A DNA stretch of 36,148 bases, from positions 1 through 36,148 of the forward strand of contig NZ_JAQTQR010000023.1 in assembly GCF_028712165.1 (NCBI RefSeq), given 5' to 3'. The notes beneath the pieces are model-generated. The model did not search any database. It was not told the DNA's origin and saw only the letters and a program-made list of their open reading frames with translations. A program made the translations under genes and the position numbers. This document shows positions 1 through 8,220 of the stretch, in pieces; the stretch's first letter is position 1; every line of letters starts with the position of its first letter. This DNA is from Sulfuricurvum sp. Its GTDB lineage: Bacteria > Campylobacterota > Campylobacteria > Campylobacterales > Sulfurimonadaceae.

Positions 1-128
1 ATATTGCCGTATCTATTGAGATTTGGACTGTTTTAGTACAAATTCTTCAACTCAATGGGTTTAGATATGATTTTTGGGATCTCGAAGCTAAATCAGTCTG
101 AAATTTATAGGGTTCTTTCACAGTCTCT
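1..128 (+). mobile_element. Right end of an insertion sequence (partial)
   Basis: An open frame enters from the left edge and stops at 99-101. After it comes a short non-coding tail, 110-127 (GGGTTCTTTCACAGTCTC), which has the look of a terminal inverted repeat: read inward it begins GAGACTGTG, a start seen in some IS5-type elements. Immediately to the right the minus-strand gene at 105-278 loses its expected sequence, which is what an insertion would cause. The left end, the partner repeat and any target duplication are outside the window, so the family and exact boundary (about 125-128) are inferred. Confidence 0.5.
3..101 (+). CDS. Putative transposase, C-terminal fragment
   Basis: The last 32 codons of a frame open to the window edge, ending FWDLEAKSV before a TGA at 99-101. 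The peptide is rich in aromatic and aliphatic residues (EIWTVLVQIL), as in transposase C-termini, and ends about 26 bases before the presumed inverted repeat, the usual position of a transposase stop. No catalytic residue lies in this part, so the assignment rests on position and on the broken neighbour. Confidence 0.4.
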   Translation: MAVSIEIWTVLVQILQLNGFRYDFWDLEAKSV

Positions 129-278
129 ATAGGTTAATGCTACACTTGTGCCGATTGAACCACCCCATTTATCTCCTGAAAGAAGATTTTGTATCGATTG
201 AGTGTGGCTAGTCGGGGCTGCTGATGACGGTGTAAAAGTCGTAGATGAAACGACTGATCCTGTAATACCATTTCCCAT
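105..278 (-). pseudogene. Truncated serralysin-like (M10) secreted protease, N-terminus only
   Basis: A 57-residue frame starts at ATG 278-276 behind a good ribosome binding site (AGAGGAAATAAAGC). It begins MGNGITGSVV and contains NLLSGDKWGG followed by VALTY. This LLSG-KW-(20 or fewer residues)-LTYSF pattern is typical of the start of serralysin-type metalloprotease domains in RTX proteins. After VALTY the frame runs into the presumed IS end and stops within seven codons, so the zinc site, the RTX repeats and the C-terminal secretion signal are missing. It lies 72 bases downstream of the multiheme cytochrome, on the same strand as the type I exporter, and was probably that exporter's substrate. 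The family call rests on a short motif. Confidence 0.55.
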
Positions 279-315
279 TGCTTTATTTCCTCTTGTAATA
301 AATTATCAAAACAGT

Positions 316-343
316 TTTTGGCTTTCAAAAAGGAAAGCCAAAA
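316..343 (-). other. Hairpin between cytochrome and protease stump
   Basis: Perfect 11-bp inverted repeat TTTTGGCTTTC / GAAAGCCAAAA with a 6-base loop, seven bases after the cytochrome stop. No good T-run follows on the minus strand, so it may be a weak terminator, an attenuator lowering expression of the downstream protease gene, or an mRNA-stabilising stem. Confidence 0.55.
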
Positions 344-349
344 TATAGA

Positions 350-2542
350 TTAAGGATTCGGTCCGTTATGACAGTCATAACAGCTTACTTGATGTTTAGC
401 TGCAAATGTTTTTGTGCCGTGTTCAACGCTCAATGTACGTGCTTGTGACGTTGCCGATAAAATACTTCCACGATAGTCAGAACCATGACATGCTGTACAA
501 CTTGCCCGATTGCTCTCAGCAGCATTTTTATGCGCACTGACAGCACTTTGACCGACTACGTGCATACCGTGAGGTCCTTTGGCAAAGTTTGACGTACCTG
601 TCGGAACGGTTGTATGACAGGTTGTACATTCACTAATCGTACCTGTATGTCCCTGCAACGCAATACTTTGTACATTATCATTGACATGACTGCTCGGATA
701 GATGGCATGGGTTGCACCGTGACACGCTTCACATTGGAGATTTCCATGACCCTTACTGAAGCGATAAAGTGATTTACCGGACATTGGGGTATTTGGATTG
801 GTTGCAAATTTGGTGTCCACGATACTGCGTACGGTACTTCCACTCGAGAAAACACTGGTAAAGCGGGTGAAATTTGCTGTACTTGAAGTACGGTCATGAC
901 ATTGTTGACAGTTTGGTTGATCCAACCATCCCTCACGTCCTGTTCTGCCGACATCGGTCATTTTACCGTGACAACTTTGGCAATCCATAGCATTGGTACC
1001 ATCGGCTTTTTTTGCTTTACCCATAGCTCCTCTGAGACAGCTTGTAGCTGAACCGGGATGACATGTGTAACATGAATCACGATTTGTACTGTTATTCATC
1101 GTTTGACCGGTAGCCGGGTCGGTAACCGTAGCATGTTTACTATGAAGAGCCTCAGTCAGAGGTTTAATTCCGGTTTTTAGAGATGTTCCAAGGGCATTTG
1201 ATTTATGACATGCTGCACACAATACAGGTTGACCTGCATTCGCTGTTGCCAAAAGAGTCGCTTTTGTATATGAAGCAGCCATATTTGCGGTTGCAATTGC
1301 ATTAGGGAATTTATCATCATGCAGTTTAAGGATGTTTTGTTTCCAATCTTTTTCAAGATTAGCATTGTTGACCCATCCATTTGATGGTTTAGCGGCTGCA
1401 GAACTGTTGGATGCATGACACTTAGCACAACTCATCTCATCAGAAACCGGGAGTACGACCTTCGTCGTTGCGATTACTGTTCCTGAAGCGTCTTTTGCTA
1501 CTACTTTAACCATTGGATAATAGTTTTTTACCCCTTTGTCATCATAAGGGGTGACAGGGATACCTTCTGCTTCCCACCATCCATTAGCACTATTATAGTT
1601 CAATGCAGAAGGAGTAGCACTTGGTGTCGGATTGGAAATCGCCGGATCAGAGAGATTCAAACCATGATTATCAGCAGGTCTTCCACCAAAAATAGCAAGA
1701 ACCCAATCCCAAAAATTTGTTTTTGTAACACTGGTTGTGTTGATAGACCCTGTTGGATCTGCAACAGCTTCGTATGTAAGAGTTACACCTGAAGTGATAT
1801 TTTTACCGGATGTTGCATCTTTACTGATGAGATGTGCATGGAGGTTATTGTATGGTGGAAGAATACTGAAGATCGAGTAGTCGTTACCGTCCATACAGTG
1901 CATTCCCAAATCATTCCACGCTACAAGTGTATACTTCCCGGTATTACCGATGTCGGTGGTTGGTGTTGTCGGCTGGGTAGGATTATAGCCTTTGCTCGCA
2001 TTTGTTGGCGCACTAGGAGTAAAATTGCCCTGCGCAGCTGAAGATGAAACAGCAAAATCATTTTTACCGATCATTGATAATACGTCTGCGTCCGATGCTG
2101 TACTCATATCTATACGGGTTTGCCCTTTAAGCGTTGCCGTTACAGATGGATCAATAGTGATCCCGTTGGTTGGGTCACCATCACTATCAAGAGTTTGAAG
2201 CGTACGCAACATACGGACTACTTTTGGATCGCTAGAATCCGTTGTACCGACAAGATCCAGTGGTGTTACTTTGCCGTCTTTTGGTTTTGCTGATCCCAAG
2301 TAAAGATTCCCGATGTGAAAGGTTACACTTTCTCCATCTGTGAATCTAAAATTACCATTGTTGTCTGTTACATTGCTTTCAGTTGATGTATCAAATTCTA
2401 AGCCGGCAACATATGAATCAATGAAAGTAGCAGTAGATACAGAACTCGTGGTTGTAGATCCACCGCTTCCGCCTCCGCCACAACCAACCATCAGTAGTGT
2501 TGCTGTCACTACTGATGAAATAATCGCTATGGATTTACGCAT
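350..2542 (-). CDS. Nine-heme c-type cytochrome lipoprotein
   Basis: 730 residues. The N-terminus is a lipoprotein signal with Cys21 after LLMVG, followed by a Gly/Ser/Thr-rich linker. Residues about 38-100 look like a small beta domain with an NGNFRF turn. Residues about 204-365 hold a domain with the signature WNDLGMHCMDG (209-219). The C-terminal half carries nine CxxCH heme sites beginning at Cys372, 442, 491, 521, 545, 604, 639, 682 and 721. It is probably exported by Sec, loaded with heme in the periplasm and lipid-anchored, either in the periplasm or on the outer face of the outer membrane. An electron-transfer role is likely; partner and substrate cannot be read from the sequence. The start has a strong site (AAAGGGGTCGAT-ATG). 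It follows tolC by 132 bases with a possible terminator between, so it may have its own promoter. Confidence 0.85.
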   Translation of the reverse strand: MRKSIAIISSVVTATLLMVGCGGGGSGGSTTTSSVSTATFIDSYVAGLEFDTSTESNVTDNNGNFRFTDGESVTFHIGNLYLGSAKPKDGKVTPLDLVGTTDSSDPKVVRMLRTLQTLDSDGDPTNGITIDPSVTATLKGQTRIDMSTASDADVLSMIGKNDFAVSSSAAQGNFTPSAPTNASKGYNPTQPTTPTTDIGNTGKYTLVAWNDLGMHCMDGNDYSIFSILPPYNNLHAHLISKDATSGKNITSGVTLTYEAVADPTGSINTTSVTKTNFWDWVLAIFGGRPADNHGLNLSDPAISNPTPSATPSALNYNSANGWWEAEGIPVTPYDDKGVKNYYPMVKVVAKDASGTVIATTKVVLPVSDEMSCAKCHASNSSAAAKPSNGWVNNANLEKDWKQNILKLHDDKFPNAIATANMAASYTKATLLATANAGQPVLCAACHKSNALGTSLKTGIKPLTEALHSKHATVTDPATGQTMNNSTNRDSCYTCHPGSATSCLRGAMGKAKKADGTNAMDCQSCHGKMTDVGRTGREGWLDQPNCQQCHDRTSSTANFTRFTSVFSSGSTVRSIVDTKFATNPNTPMSGKSLYRFSKGHGNLQCEACHGATHAIYPSSHVNDNVQSIALQGHTGTISECTTCHTTVPTGTSNFAKGPHGMHVVGQSAVSAHKNAAESNRASCTACHGSDYRGSILSATSQARTLSVEHGTKTFAAKHQVSCYDCHNGPNP

Positions 2543-2602
2543 ATCGACCCCTTTATCTAATATTTATCCGTTATATTAAAATAGGTTTATGAATTTTTGA
2601 TG

Positions 2603-2634
2603 AAAAAAAAAGTTAATTATTAATGAGAATTAAC
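2603..2634 (-). terminator. AT-rich hairpin with T-run after tolC
   Basis: On the minus strand GTTAATT / AATTAAC (7 bp, 9-base loop) is followed at once by nine T residues. It lies 41 bases after the tolC stop and upstream of the cytochrome gene. The stem has only two G:C pairs, so termination is probably partial; the same palindrome could instead bind a regulator. Confidence 0.45.
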
Positions 2635-2674
2635 AGAACTGGCATATTGGGTTGATATAAGTGAATTTAGCAGC

Positions 2675-3982
2675 TTATTTTGCTGAAGTTTGAAATATTT
2701 GCGTTTCAAAAACATGTAAAATTTGAGAATTAAGTGTTCCGTTTAATTCTAATAGAGAAATATAAGTGATTGCAAAATCACTTAACTGTTTTAGGCGATC
2801 TTGTTCAATTTGATAGAGTTTTGCTTGTGCTTCGAGAAGATCAACTTGGCTTTTTAATCCGGCTCTTTGAGCGATTTCGACAGCAGAGAGATTTAGTTGG
2901 GCTGAAGTCCGAGCGGACTCCAATATCTGTATATTTTGAAGAGACAGATCAAATTGTTCATTCAGTTCATCATAGTGATAAAGAATATCCTGACGAGTTT
3001 GGGCCTCTTTTTCAATAGCAGAAGCGTGTAAGATTTTAGCTTCTTCAATTCGTGCAGAAGTTTGACCGCCTTGATAAAGAGGAATCGATATTTGAATATA
3101 CGCTCGGTTATCCGTTTTGTATAAAGTTCGATCGTTTGTTTGATTTTCACTACGACTGAGACTTAGGTCTGCTTTAGGATAATATTCAGTATAACGGACA
3201 CCAATTTCGTCCTCGGCAATACGTCGTGATAGCGCAGCAATACGTACATCAGGATTACTCTCCAAATTATCCGTAAAATTGACTTTTAGGGCTTTAAGAT
3301 TATCCGCAAAATTTGGGTTAAACTTAGGAAGATCAGAAACTCTTAGAAGTGTTAAATCTTCTAGTTTTCTTTTAGCCAAATGTTCTTTTTTGATAGCTTT
3401 GTTAATTTCCATCATAGCTTGATCACGATAAATACCTGTCTCCAAAAGATCCATTTTATTGGATAAACCTTCTGAAAGCATTTCATTGATACGGGTATAT
3501 TTAAGGGTATAAAATCGATGATTTGCTTCTGCCAACTCCATAGATTTATGGGATACGAGAAGATCAAAATAGGCCTTTGCTACATCCACACCGAGAGACA
3601 GAGATGATTTCTTGGTGTCTGTTTGTGCACCTTGTGAACGTAATTCTCCCTGTTTTACTGATCGGGTCAATTCTGGATGATACAATGGCTGAGTGAGGGA
3701 AAAAGTATAGCCCTTATAAAACTCAGAAAGCTCTTTTTCATTGGAATAGTTTTGAATATAATCGTGCAGTCCTCCGTTCAATGTGAGCTGAATTTGAGGA
3801 TATAACTTGGAAATCCTTTGATCCTGTGCAGAATTAAAAGAATCACTGTCGTATTGTTTTGATTTGTACCCATGATTATTTTGGAGCGCATATTCATAAG
3901 CATCCGAAAGATAAAGCGGTGATGCGTAACTAGAAAATGAAAAAGAAAACAATACTAATAAAGATGAGATTTTATTGTTCAT
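2675..3982 (-). CDS. TolC-family outer membrane channel of the type I secretion system
   Basis: 435 residues with a Sec signal peptide ending near SSYAS (residue 21), followed by LSDAYEYALQNN, the standard opening of a TolC repeat. Two long helical halves with alternating Leu and Gln/Glu follow, the second with SLSRSENQT and ISIPLYQGG, where IPLYQGG is a very common TolC-family strand. Length is normal for the family. It would form the trimeric outer membrane duct for the ABC and HlyD proteins encoded just upstream. Its start lies 11 bases inside the HlyD gene, so translation is probably coupled. It is the third gene of the order ABC, MFP, OMP typical of PrtDEF-like loci. Confidence 0.9.
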   Translation of the reverse strand: MNNKISSLLVLFSFSFSSYASPLYLSDAYEYALQNNHGYKSKQYDSDSFNSAQDQRISKLYPQIQLTLNGGLHDYIQNYSNEKELSEFYKGYTFSLTQPLYHPELTRSVKQGELRSQGAQTDTKKSSLSLGVDVAKAYFDLLVSHKSMELAEANHRFYTLKYTRINEMLSEGLSNKMDLLETGIYRDQAMMEINKAIKKEHLAKRKLEDLTLLRVSDLPKFNPNFADNLKALKVNFTDNLESNPDVRIAALSRRIAEDEIGVRYTEYYPKADLSLSRSENQTNDRTLYKTDNRAYIQISIPLYQGGQTSARIEEAKILHASAIEKEAQTRQDILYHYDELNEQFDLSLQNIQILESARTSAQLNLSAVEIAQRAGLKSQVDLLEAQAKLYQIEQDRLKQLSDFAITYISLLELNGTLNSQILHVFETQIFQTSAK

Positions 3983-5282
3983 TGAAGCTCTTTACAAACA
4001 TCATTTTAAAGGGATGCATTAAATATTCAAACATCGTACGAGACCCGATAACTATCATCGAATCAGCCGGAATGCCCGGTCTCAATGTTAAATGATTACG
4101 TGCCAATTCTCGTTGACCTTTGAGTGTTACCGCCATTTTGACTGGGTAATAGAGTGAATGTGTCGTATCATCGGTAAGTGCATCGGCTGCGATATGGATA
4201 ACTTTCCCATTAACTACCCCTAATGAGCGTATATGAGAGAAACCTGGGAAACGAATTTCACATTGTTGTCCTATACGGACATTATTGATCTCATTAGCAC
4301 TGACGCGCCCCTCAATAATAAGCGGTTCATTGAACGGAACGAGATCAAGTATAGGTTTGGCTGGAGGGATAACACCCCCGAGAGTATGAAACTGTAAATT
4401 AGTAACAGTTGCATCTACCGGTGAAACGATTCGTGTACGGCTTAAAGTGTCACGTAGCGATTTGATACGTGAATGTAAATCGGAAATTTTAGTTTGTACC
4501 TCATTGAGTTGTTGTGATACTTCTTTATAAAAAGTTTGCTTTTCACTGAGCATCTGTGTTTTTGTTTCTGCAATATGTCCTTGAATTCGGGCAATTTCAG
4601 AGCGTGAAGATGCAATATCGCTGTCAGTTTTTATCTTTTGCCGTTCAATTTCTCGAAGATGCAATTTATCAGTTAGTTGTTGGTCAAAAAGGATTTTCCA
4701 CTCTTTTATCTCTTGAGCATATGAATTTGATAATTGAGTATTCGCTTGAATGGAATCGTTTAATCCGACCAGTTGATCTTTCAATTGATCAATTTGCTGA
4801 GACAGCATGGTTATTTTTCCATTTAAATACCCTTTTCGAACAGTAAATTCATTTAACTGCCCTTGTTTGGAAAGTGTACATGGAAAATTAGAACACAACT
4901 CATCCATTTCAGGGGGAAAAACAACGGATGATTTATCATCACGCTCTGCAATAAGTCGGGCTTGTTGTGAAAGCAATTCCGTATATTGGGCCAAAGCAAC
5001 CTGAAGCTCTGAATTGGCACGTGTTGAATCAAGTTCGATAAGAGTTTGTCCGGTGTGGACATAATCTCCGTCATGAACAAGAATCGATTTGATGATTCCA
5101 CCTTCAAGATGCTGTATCGTGCGGTTGCTGTTGGCAACAGAAACTTTTCCCGGAGCCGGAACGGCACTGGAAAGGGGAGCCAGAGAACCCCATACACCGA
5201 CAATTAGAATAAAAATGATTAAGACGATACTACCTAAACGACGATAATGACGGTCTTCAGTTGCAGGTGTAATAATTGTCAT
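3972..5282 (-). CDS. HlyD-family membrane fusion protein of the type I secretion system
   Basis: 436 residues: a short cytoplasmic N-terminus, one transmembrane segment (about 18-38), a first lipoyl half containing GGIIKSILVHDGDYV, a long coiled coil (about 90-300, many Gln/Glu/Lys), then RIVSPVDATV, which starts the second lipoyl half, and a C-terminal beta barrel region. This is the PrtE/HlyD type I adaptor architecture that bridges the ABC transporter and TolC. A loop near residues 129-135 carries two cysteines (CSNFPC), possibly a disulfide. The start overlaps the ABC stop by four bases (ATGA). The export substrate is not set by this gene, but the serralysin-like stump downstream is the best candidate. 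Confidence 0.92.
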   Translation of the reverse strand: MTIITPATEDRHYRRLGSIVLIIFILIVGVWGSLAPLSSAVPAPGKVSVANSNRTIQHLEGGIIKSILVHDGDYVHTGQTLIELDSTRANSELQVALAQYTELLSQQARLIAERDDKSSVVFPPEMDELCSNFPCTLSKQGQLNEFTVRKGYLNGKITMLSQQIDQLKDQLVGLNDSIQANTQLSNSYAQEIKEWKILFDQQLTDKLHLREIERQKIKTDSDIASSRSEIARIQGHIAETKTQMLSEKQTFYKEVSQQLNEVQTKISDLHSRIKSLRDTLSRTRIVSPVDATVTNLQFHTLGGVIPPAKPILDLVPFNEPLIIEGRVSANEINNVRIGQQCEIRFPGFSHIRSLGVVNGKVIHIAADALTDDTTHSLYYPVKMAVTLKGQRELARNHLTLRPGIPADSMIVIGSRTMFEYLMHPFKMMFVKSFNEQ

Positions 5283-6985
5283 GATGGGTTACTTTCAGAA
5301 GGTGAAATGTTTTTTTGAGTGAGTGCTGCAAGAACTTCATCTTTCTTTCCATAAAGCTGTAAAATTCCCTCTCGCAGCAAAAGAATTTTATCTGTAATCC
5401 CTAAAATAGCTGGCCTATGAGTGATTAATACAACGGTAATAGAGCGTTTTTTTAGTTCTACTATAGCATTTACAAGGGCCCGTTCACCAACATCATCCAG
5501 ATTAGAATTGGGCTCATCCAAGACAATAATTCGAGGATAATCATAAACGGCTCTAGCTAACGCAATCCGTTGACGTTGACCGCCTGATAGTGAAGCCCCG
5601 CCAATTCCTATAGGGGTGTCGTACCCTTGAGGGAGTCGAAGAATCATATCATGTACACCGCAAAGCATTGCGGCTTCTATCACTTTTTGCGGATCCGGTG
5701 CTGCATAACGTGCGATATTTTCACTGACAGTTCCTTCAAAAAGTTCGATATCCTGCGGAAGATAACCAATATGCTTGCCTAAAAATGATCGATCATAATG
5801 GTTAATCTGTGCACCGTCAATCCGTACAGTTCCGCTCACAGGTTTCCAAATGCCCAATATGGCACGTGCAAAGGATGATTTTCCTGCTGCACTTGGGCCA
5901 ATAACACCAACCGTTTCTCCAGCACCGATAAATAAAGAAAGATTATTTAGAGAAGGAAGTTTTCCTTCTGGTGGAACAATGGTAAGGTTTTCTAATGTAA
6001 TTTGCCCTTTGGGATCAGGCAATGGGGTAGGAGGATCTAAGACTGGAAAATCTTCAAGAAGTTTTTGCAATCGTGCATAAGATAGACGTGCAGATGTAAA
6101 TTGTTTCCATGTCGCTGTCATCAAATCCAATGGAGCAAGAGCACGCCCAAGAATGATAGAACCAGCGATCATCATCCCTGGAGTAACTTGCGAAGTTATA
6201 GTCAAATAACCTCCAAGCCCTAGAATAAGAGACTGCATTAGTATACGTGAAAGCTTACTAAGGTTCGACCATACTCCGGCCTCATCACTTGCATAGGACT
6301 GATCATGTAAAAATGTAAGGTAGCGATCTTTCCATTTGTAATGTATTTGCTCATGCATTCCCATGGCTTCAATAACTTCACTATTGCGTAAACTGGAAGT
6401 AATAAAATTTTGAGAACTTTGAAACATTTTATTTGAAGAGTCGATACGATCTTTGGTACGTTTTTCATTAACAATAGTTAGAGTCGCCACAATAATAACA
6501 GCAAATATCCCAAATATCCCAAACCAAGGGTGAAAAAGAAATAAGATAGCAATATAAATAGGAATCCATGGAGCATCAAAAAAAGCAAAGAGCGGAGTAC
6601 CGGCTAAAAATTGTCGAATTTGCCCTAAATCATTCAGTGGCTGTGATGTTGCACGAGAAGGAAAACGGTTTGCCAATGTAAACATGGTTGTGAAGATACG
6701 GTCACTCAATCTTGCATCAACACTGTTTGCGACACGGATTAAAATACGTGAGCGGATGAACTCCAGTACACCCATAACTATAAAAAGAACTACTACAATC
6801 AGTGTGAGCATCAAAAGTGTCTCTTCGCTTCGACTGGCGACGACTCTATCGTAAATTTGAAGCATATAGAGTGGGGAAACAAGCATAAGCATATTTATAA
6901 ATAGAGAGACAAATGCCGTAAAATAAAATGATTTTTTTGAAGCTAAAATAGCAGACCTAAGATTATGTTCAGAGCTTTTTGGCAT
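5279..6985 (-). CDS. Type I secretion ABC transporter, PrtD/AprD type (permease-ATPase)
   Basis: 568 residues. An N-terminal six-helix permease (about 20-290) is followed by an ATPase domain: Walker A GPSAAGKSS 363-371, Q-loop Gln411, signature LSGGQ 466-470, Walker B IIVLDE 486-491, switch His523. It has no N-terminal C39 peptidase or C39-like domain, which separates it from bacteriocin and HlyB-type exporters and fits the PrtD/AprD/RsaD group that exports serralysins, lipases and S-layer proteins through a C-terminal signal. It would energise one-step export across both membranes with the two downstream genes. The start has a GAGG site five bases upstream. First gene of a minus-strand operon, divergent from the glycan cluster. 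Confidence 0.93.
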   Translation of the reverse strand: MPKSSEHNLRSAILASKKSFYFTAFVSLFINMLMLVSPLYMLQIYDRVVASRSEETLLMLTLIVVVLFIVMGVLEFIRSRILIRVANSVDARLSDRIFTTMFTLANRFPSRATSQPLNDLGQIRQFLAGTPLFAFFDAPWIPIYIAILFLFHPWFGIFGIFAVIIVATLTIVNEKRTKDRIDSSNKMFQSSQNFITSSLRNSEVIEAMGMHEQIHYKWKDRYLTFLHDQSYASDEAGVWSNLSKLSRILMQSLILGLGGYLTITSQVTPGMMIAGSIILGRALAPLDLMTATWKQFTSARLSYARLQKLLEDFPVLDPPTPLPDPKGQITLENLTIVPPEGKLPSLNNLSLFIGAGETVGVIGPSAAGKSSFARAILGIWKPVSGTVRIDGAQINHYDRSFLGKHIGYLPQDIELFEGTVSENIARYAAPDPQKVIEAAMLCGVHDMILRLPQGYDTPIGIGGASLSGGQRQRIALARAVYDYPRIIVLDEPNSNLDDVGERALVNAIVELKKRSITVVLITHRPAILGITDKILLLREGILQLYGKKDEVLAALTQKNISPSESNPS

Positions 6986-7017
6986 TCAAACCTCATTTTA
7001 AATTTATGTATATTCTT

Positions 7018-7023
7018 ATTTTA
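7018..7023 (-). promoter_or_regulatory. Candidate -10 box for the secretion operon
   Basis: Minus strand TAAAAT with a TG one base upstream (TGTTAAAAT), about 32 bases before the ABC start. No clear -35, which is common for housekeeping promoters in Campylobacterota. Confidence 0.4.
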
Positions 7024-7188
7024 ACACTCAAGAATGAATTTCAGATGAAAATTAGTATTCAATTTACTAAATCGTTATCTTTTATTACTTTTAGAAAGTT
7101 AAGATTGTATTATCAATTACGTTATTATAACTATTTTAGGGGTGTTACAGTAATATTCCAGAATTATGATGCATAAATATGATTTGAA

Positions 7189-7194
7189 TACAAT
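7189..7194 (+). promoter_or_regulatory. Candidate -10 box for the glycan cluster
   Basis: TACAAT in a very AT-rich spacer, 25 bases before the ATG at 7219. The 233-base spacer between the divergent operons otherwise shows no hairpin or repeat that stands out. Confidence 0.35.
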
Positions 7195-7218
7195 ATTTTT
7201 TTCTCGGACAAAGTGTAT

Positions 7219-8220
7219 ATGTTAGATTTAATTAAAAAAGTCAAAATTGCACTAATCGCTGATGAACTGACAGATAAGTGCCTTCAATATGAAGCTGATA
7301 TTTTTTATATTACTCCCTTAAACTACAAACTGCTTTTGTATTTTTTTAAACCGGACTTTTTGTTTGTAGAATCCGCATGGCATGGAAAAAGAAATGCCTG
7401 GAAATTTAAAATTGCCTCGTATCCTGAGTATCCAAAAAGAAATAATAAAGCGTTGCAAAAAGTAGTTGCATACGCTAAAAACTTAAATATTCCTACTGTC
7501 TTTTGGAACAAGGAAGATGGTGTACATTTTGAACGTTTTATAGAGAGTGCAAAACTATTTGATCATATTCTAACGGTTGATGAAAACTGTATACCTCTTT
7601 ATCAAGCAAATGTACCGGAAAAGGTTACTGTGAATTCTATGATGTTTGCTGTACAAACGTCTATACATTACCCAACAAAGGGATTTAAATACCCAAAAGC
7701 ATGTTTTTTGGGAAGCTATAGCCATCACATTCATAATCGTAGACGTCAGTGGCAGGATATATTATTTCAAGCCTCCAGCCACATTGGTTTAGATGTATAT
7801 GATCGAAACTCTAAAAGAAAAGCAGCACATTATAGATTTCCTAAAATGCCGGGACTACAGGTTTTTGCGAGCGTTCCACATGAACAAACTGCTAAAATTT
7901 ATCGTGATTATATGATATCATTAAATATTAATACAATTGAAGATTCTAAAACAATGTTTTCACGCCGCTTGATTGAAATACTAGCATGTGGAGGGATTGC
8001 AGTAACCAATCCTTCACCTGCTGTAGAAAAATATTTTAAAGATTATTGTTATGTTGTTAATAATGCGGATGAAGCTGATAAATTGTTAGAACGATTTAAA
8101 AATGGACCAACTAAAGAGGACTATGCTCGAGCATTAGCTGGAAGCAAATACGTTTTAGAACATCATACCTGGTCACATAGATTAAATGACATTTGTAAAA
8201 TCATTGGTCTTGTTCGATAA
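7219..8220 (+). CDS. CgeB-like glycosyltransferase
   Basis: 333 residues from the ATG at 7219; a GTG two codons upstream (7213) is the alternative, and neither has a strong ribosome binding site. The protein has a GT-B look: an N-terminal half with FLFVESAWHGKRNAWK and VFWNKEDGVHFERF, then a C-terminal half with CFLGSYSHHIHNRR, MFSRRLIEILACGG and YVVNNADEADKLL. The F-x-R-x-(I/L)-E-x-x-A-C-G-G segment is the nucleotide-sugar-binding C-terminal motif of CgeB/DUF3880-type glycosyltransferases. No signal peptide, so probably cytosolic. Donor and acceptor are unknown. It overlaps the next gene by one base (TAATG) and so heads a four-gene operon with Kdo-transferase-like proteins. Confidence 0.75.
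   Translation: MLDLIKKVKIALIADELTDKCLQYEADIFYITPLNYKLLLYFFKPDFLFVESAWHGKRNAWKFKIASYPEYPKRNNKALQKVVAYAKNLNIPTVFWNKEDGVHFERFIESAKLFDHILTVDENCIPLYQANVPEKVTVNSMMFAVQTSIHYPTKGFKYPKACFLGSYSHHIHNRRRQWQDILFQASSHIGLDVYDRNSKRKAAHYRFPKMPGLQVFASVPHEQTAKIYRDYMISLNINTIEDSKTMFSRRLIEILACGGIAVTNPSPAVEKYFKDYCYVVNNADEADKLLERFKNGPTKEDYARALAGSKYVLEHHTWSHRLNDICKIIGLVR

Noticed and set aside
140-328. 62-codon minus-strand frame near the left end
   Set aside because: It overlaps the better frame 105-278, lacks a ribosome binding site and reads through the hairpin; the other frame has a site and a recognisable motif.
556-954. Long minus-strand frame inside the cytochrome gene
   Set aside because: Shadow of a repetitive, Cys/His/Ser/Thr-rich gene; no start signal and no sensible protein features.
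2612-2634. GTTAATT palindrome considered as a Fur-type operator
   Set aside because: The adjacent nine-base T-run on the minus strand fits a terminator better and the match to the Fur consensus is weak.
6979-7176. 65-codon plus-strand frame in the divergent spacer
   Set aside because: It overlaps the start of the ABC gene, is built of AT-rich codons and has no ribosome binding site or family pattern.
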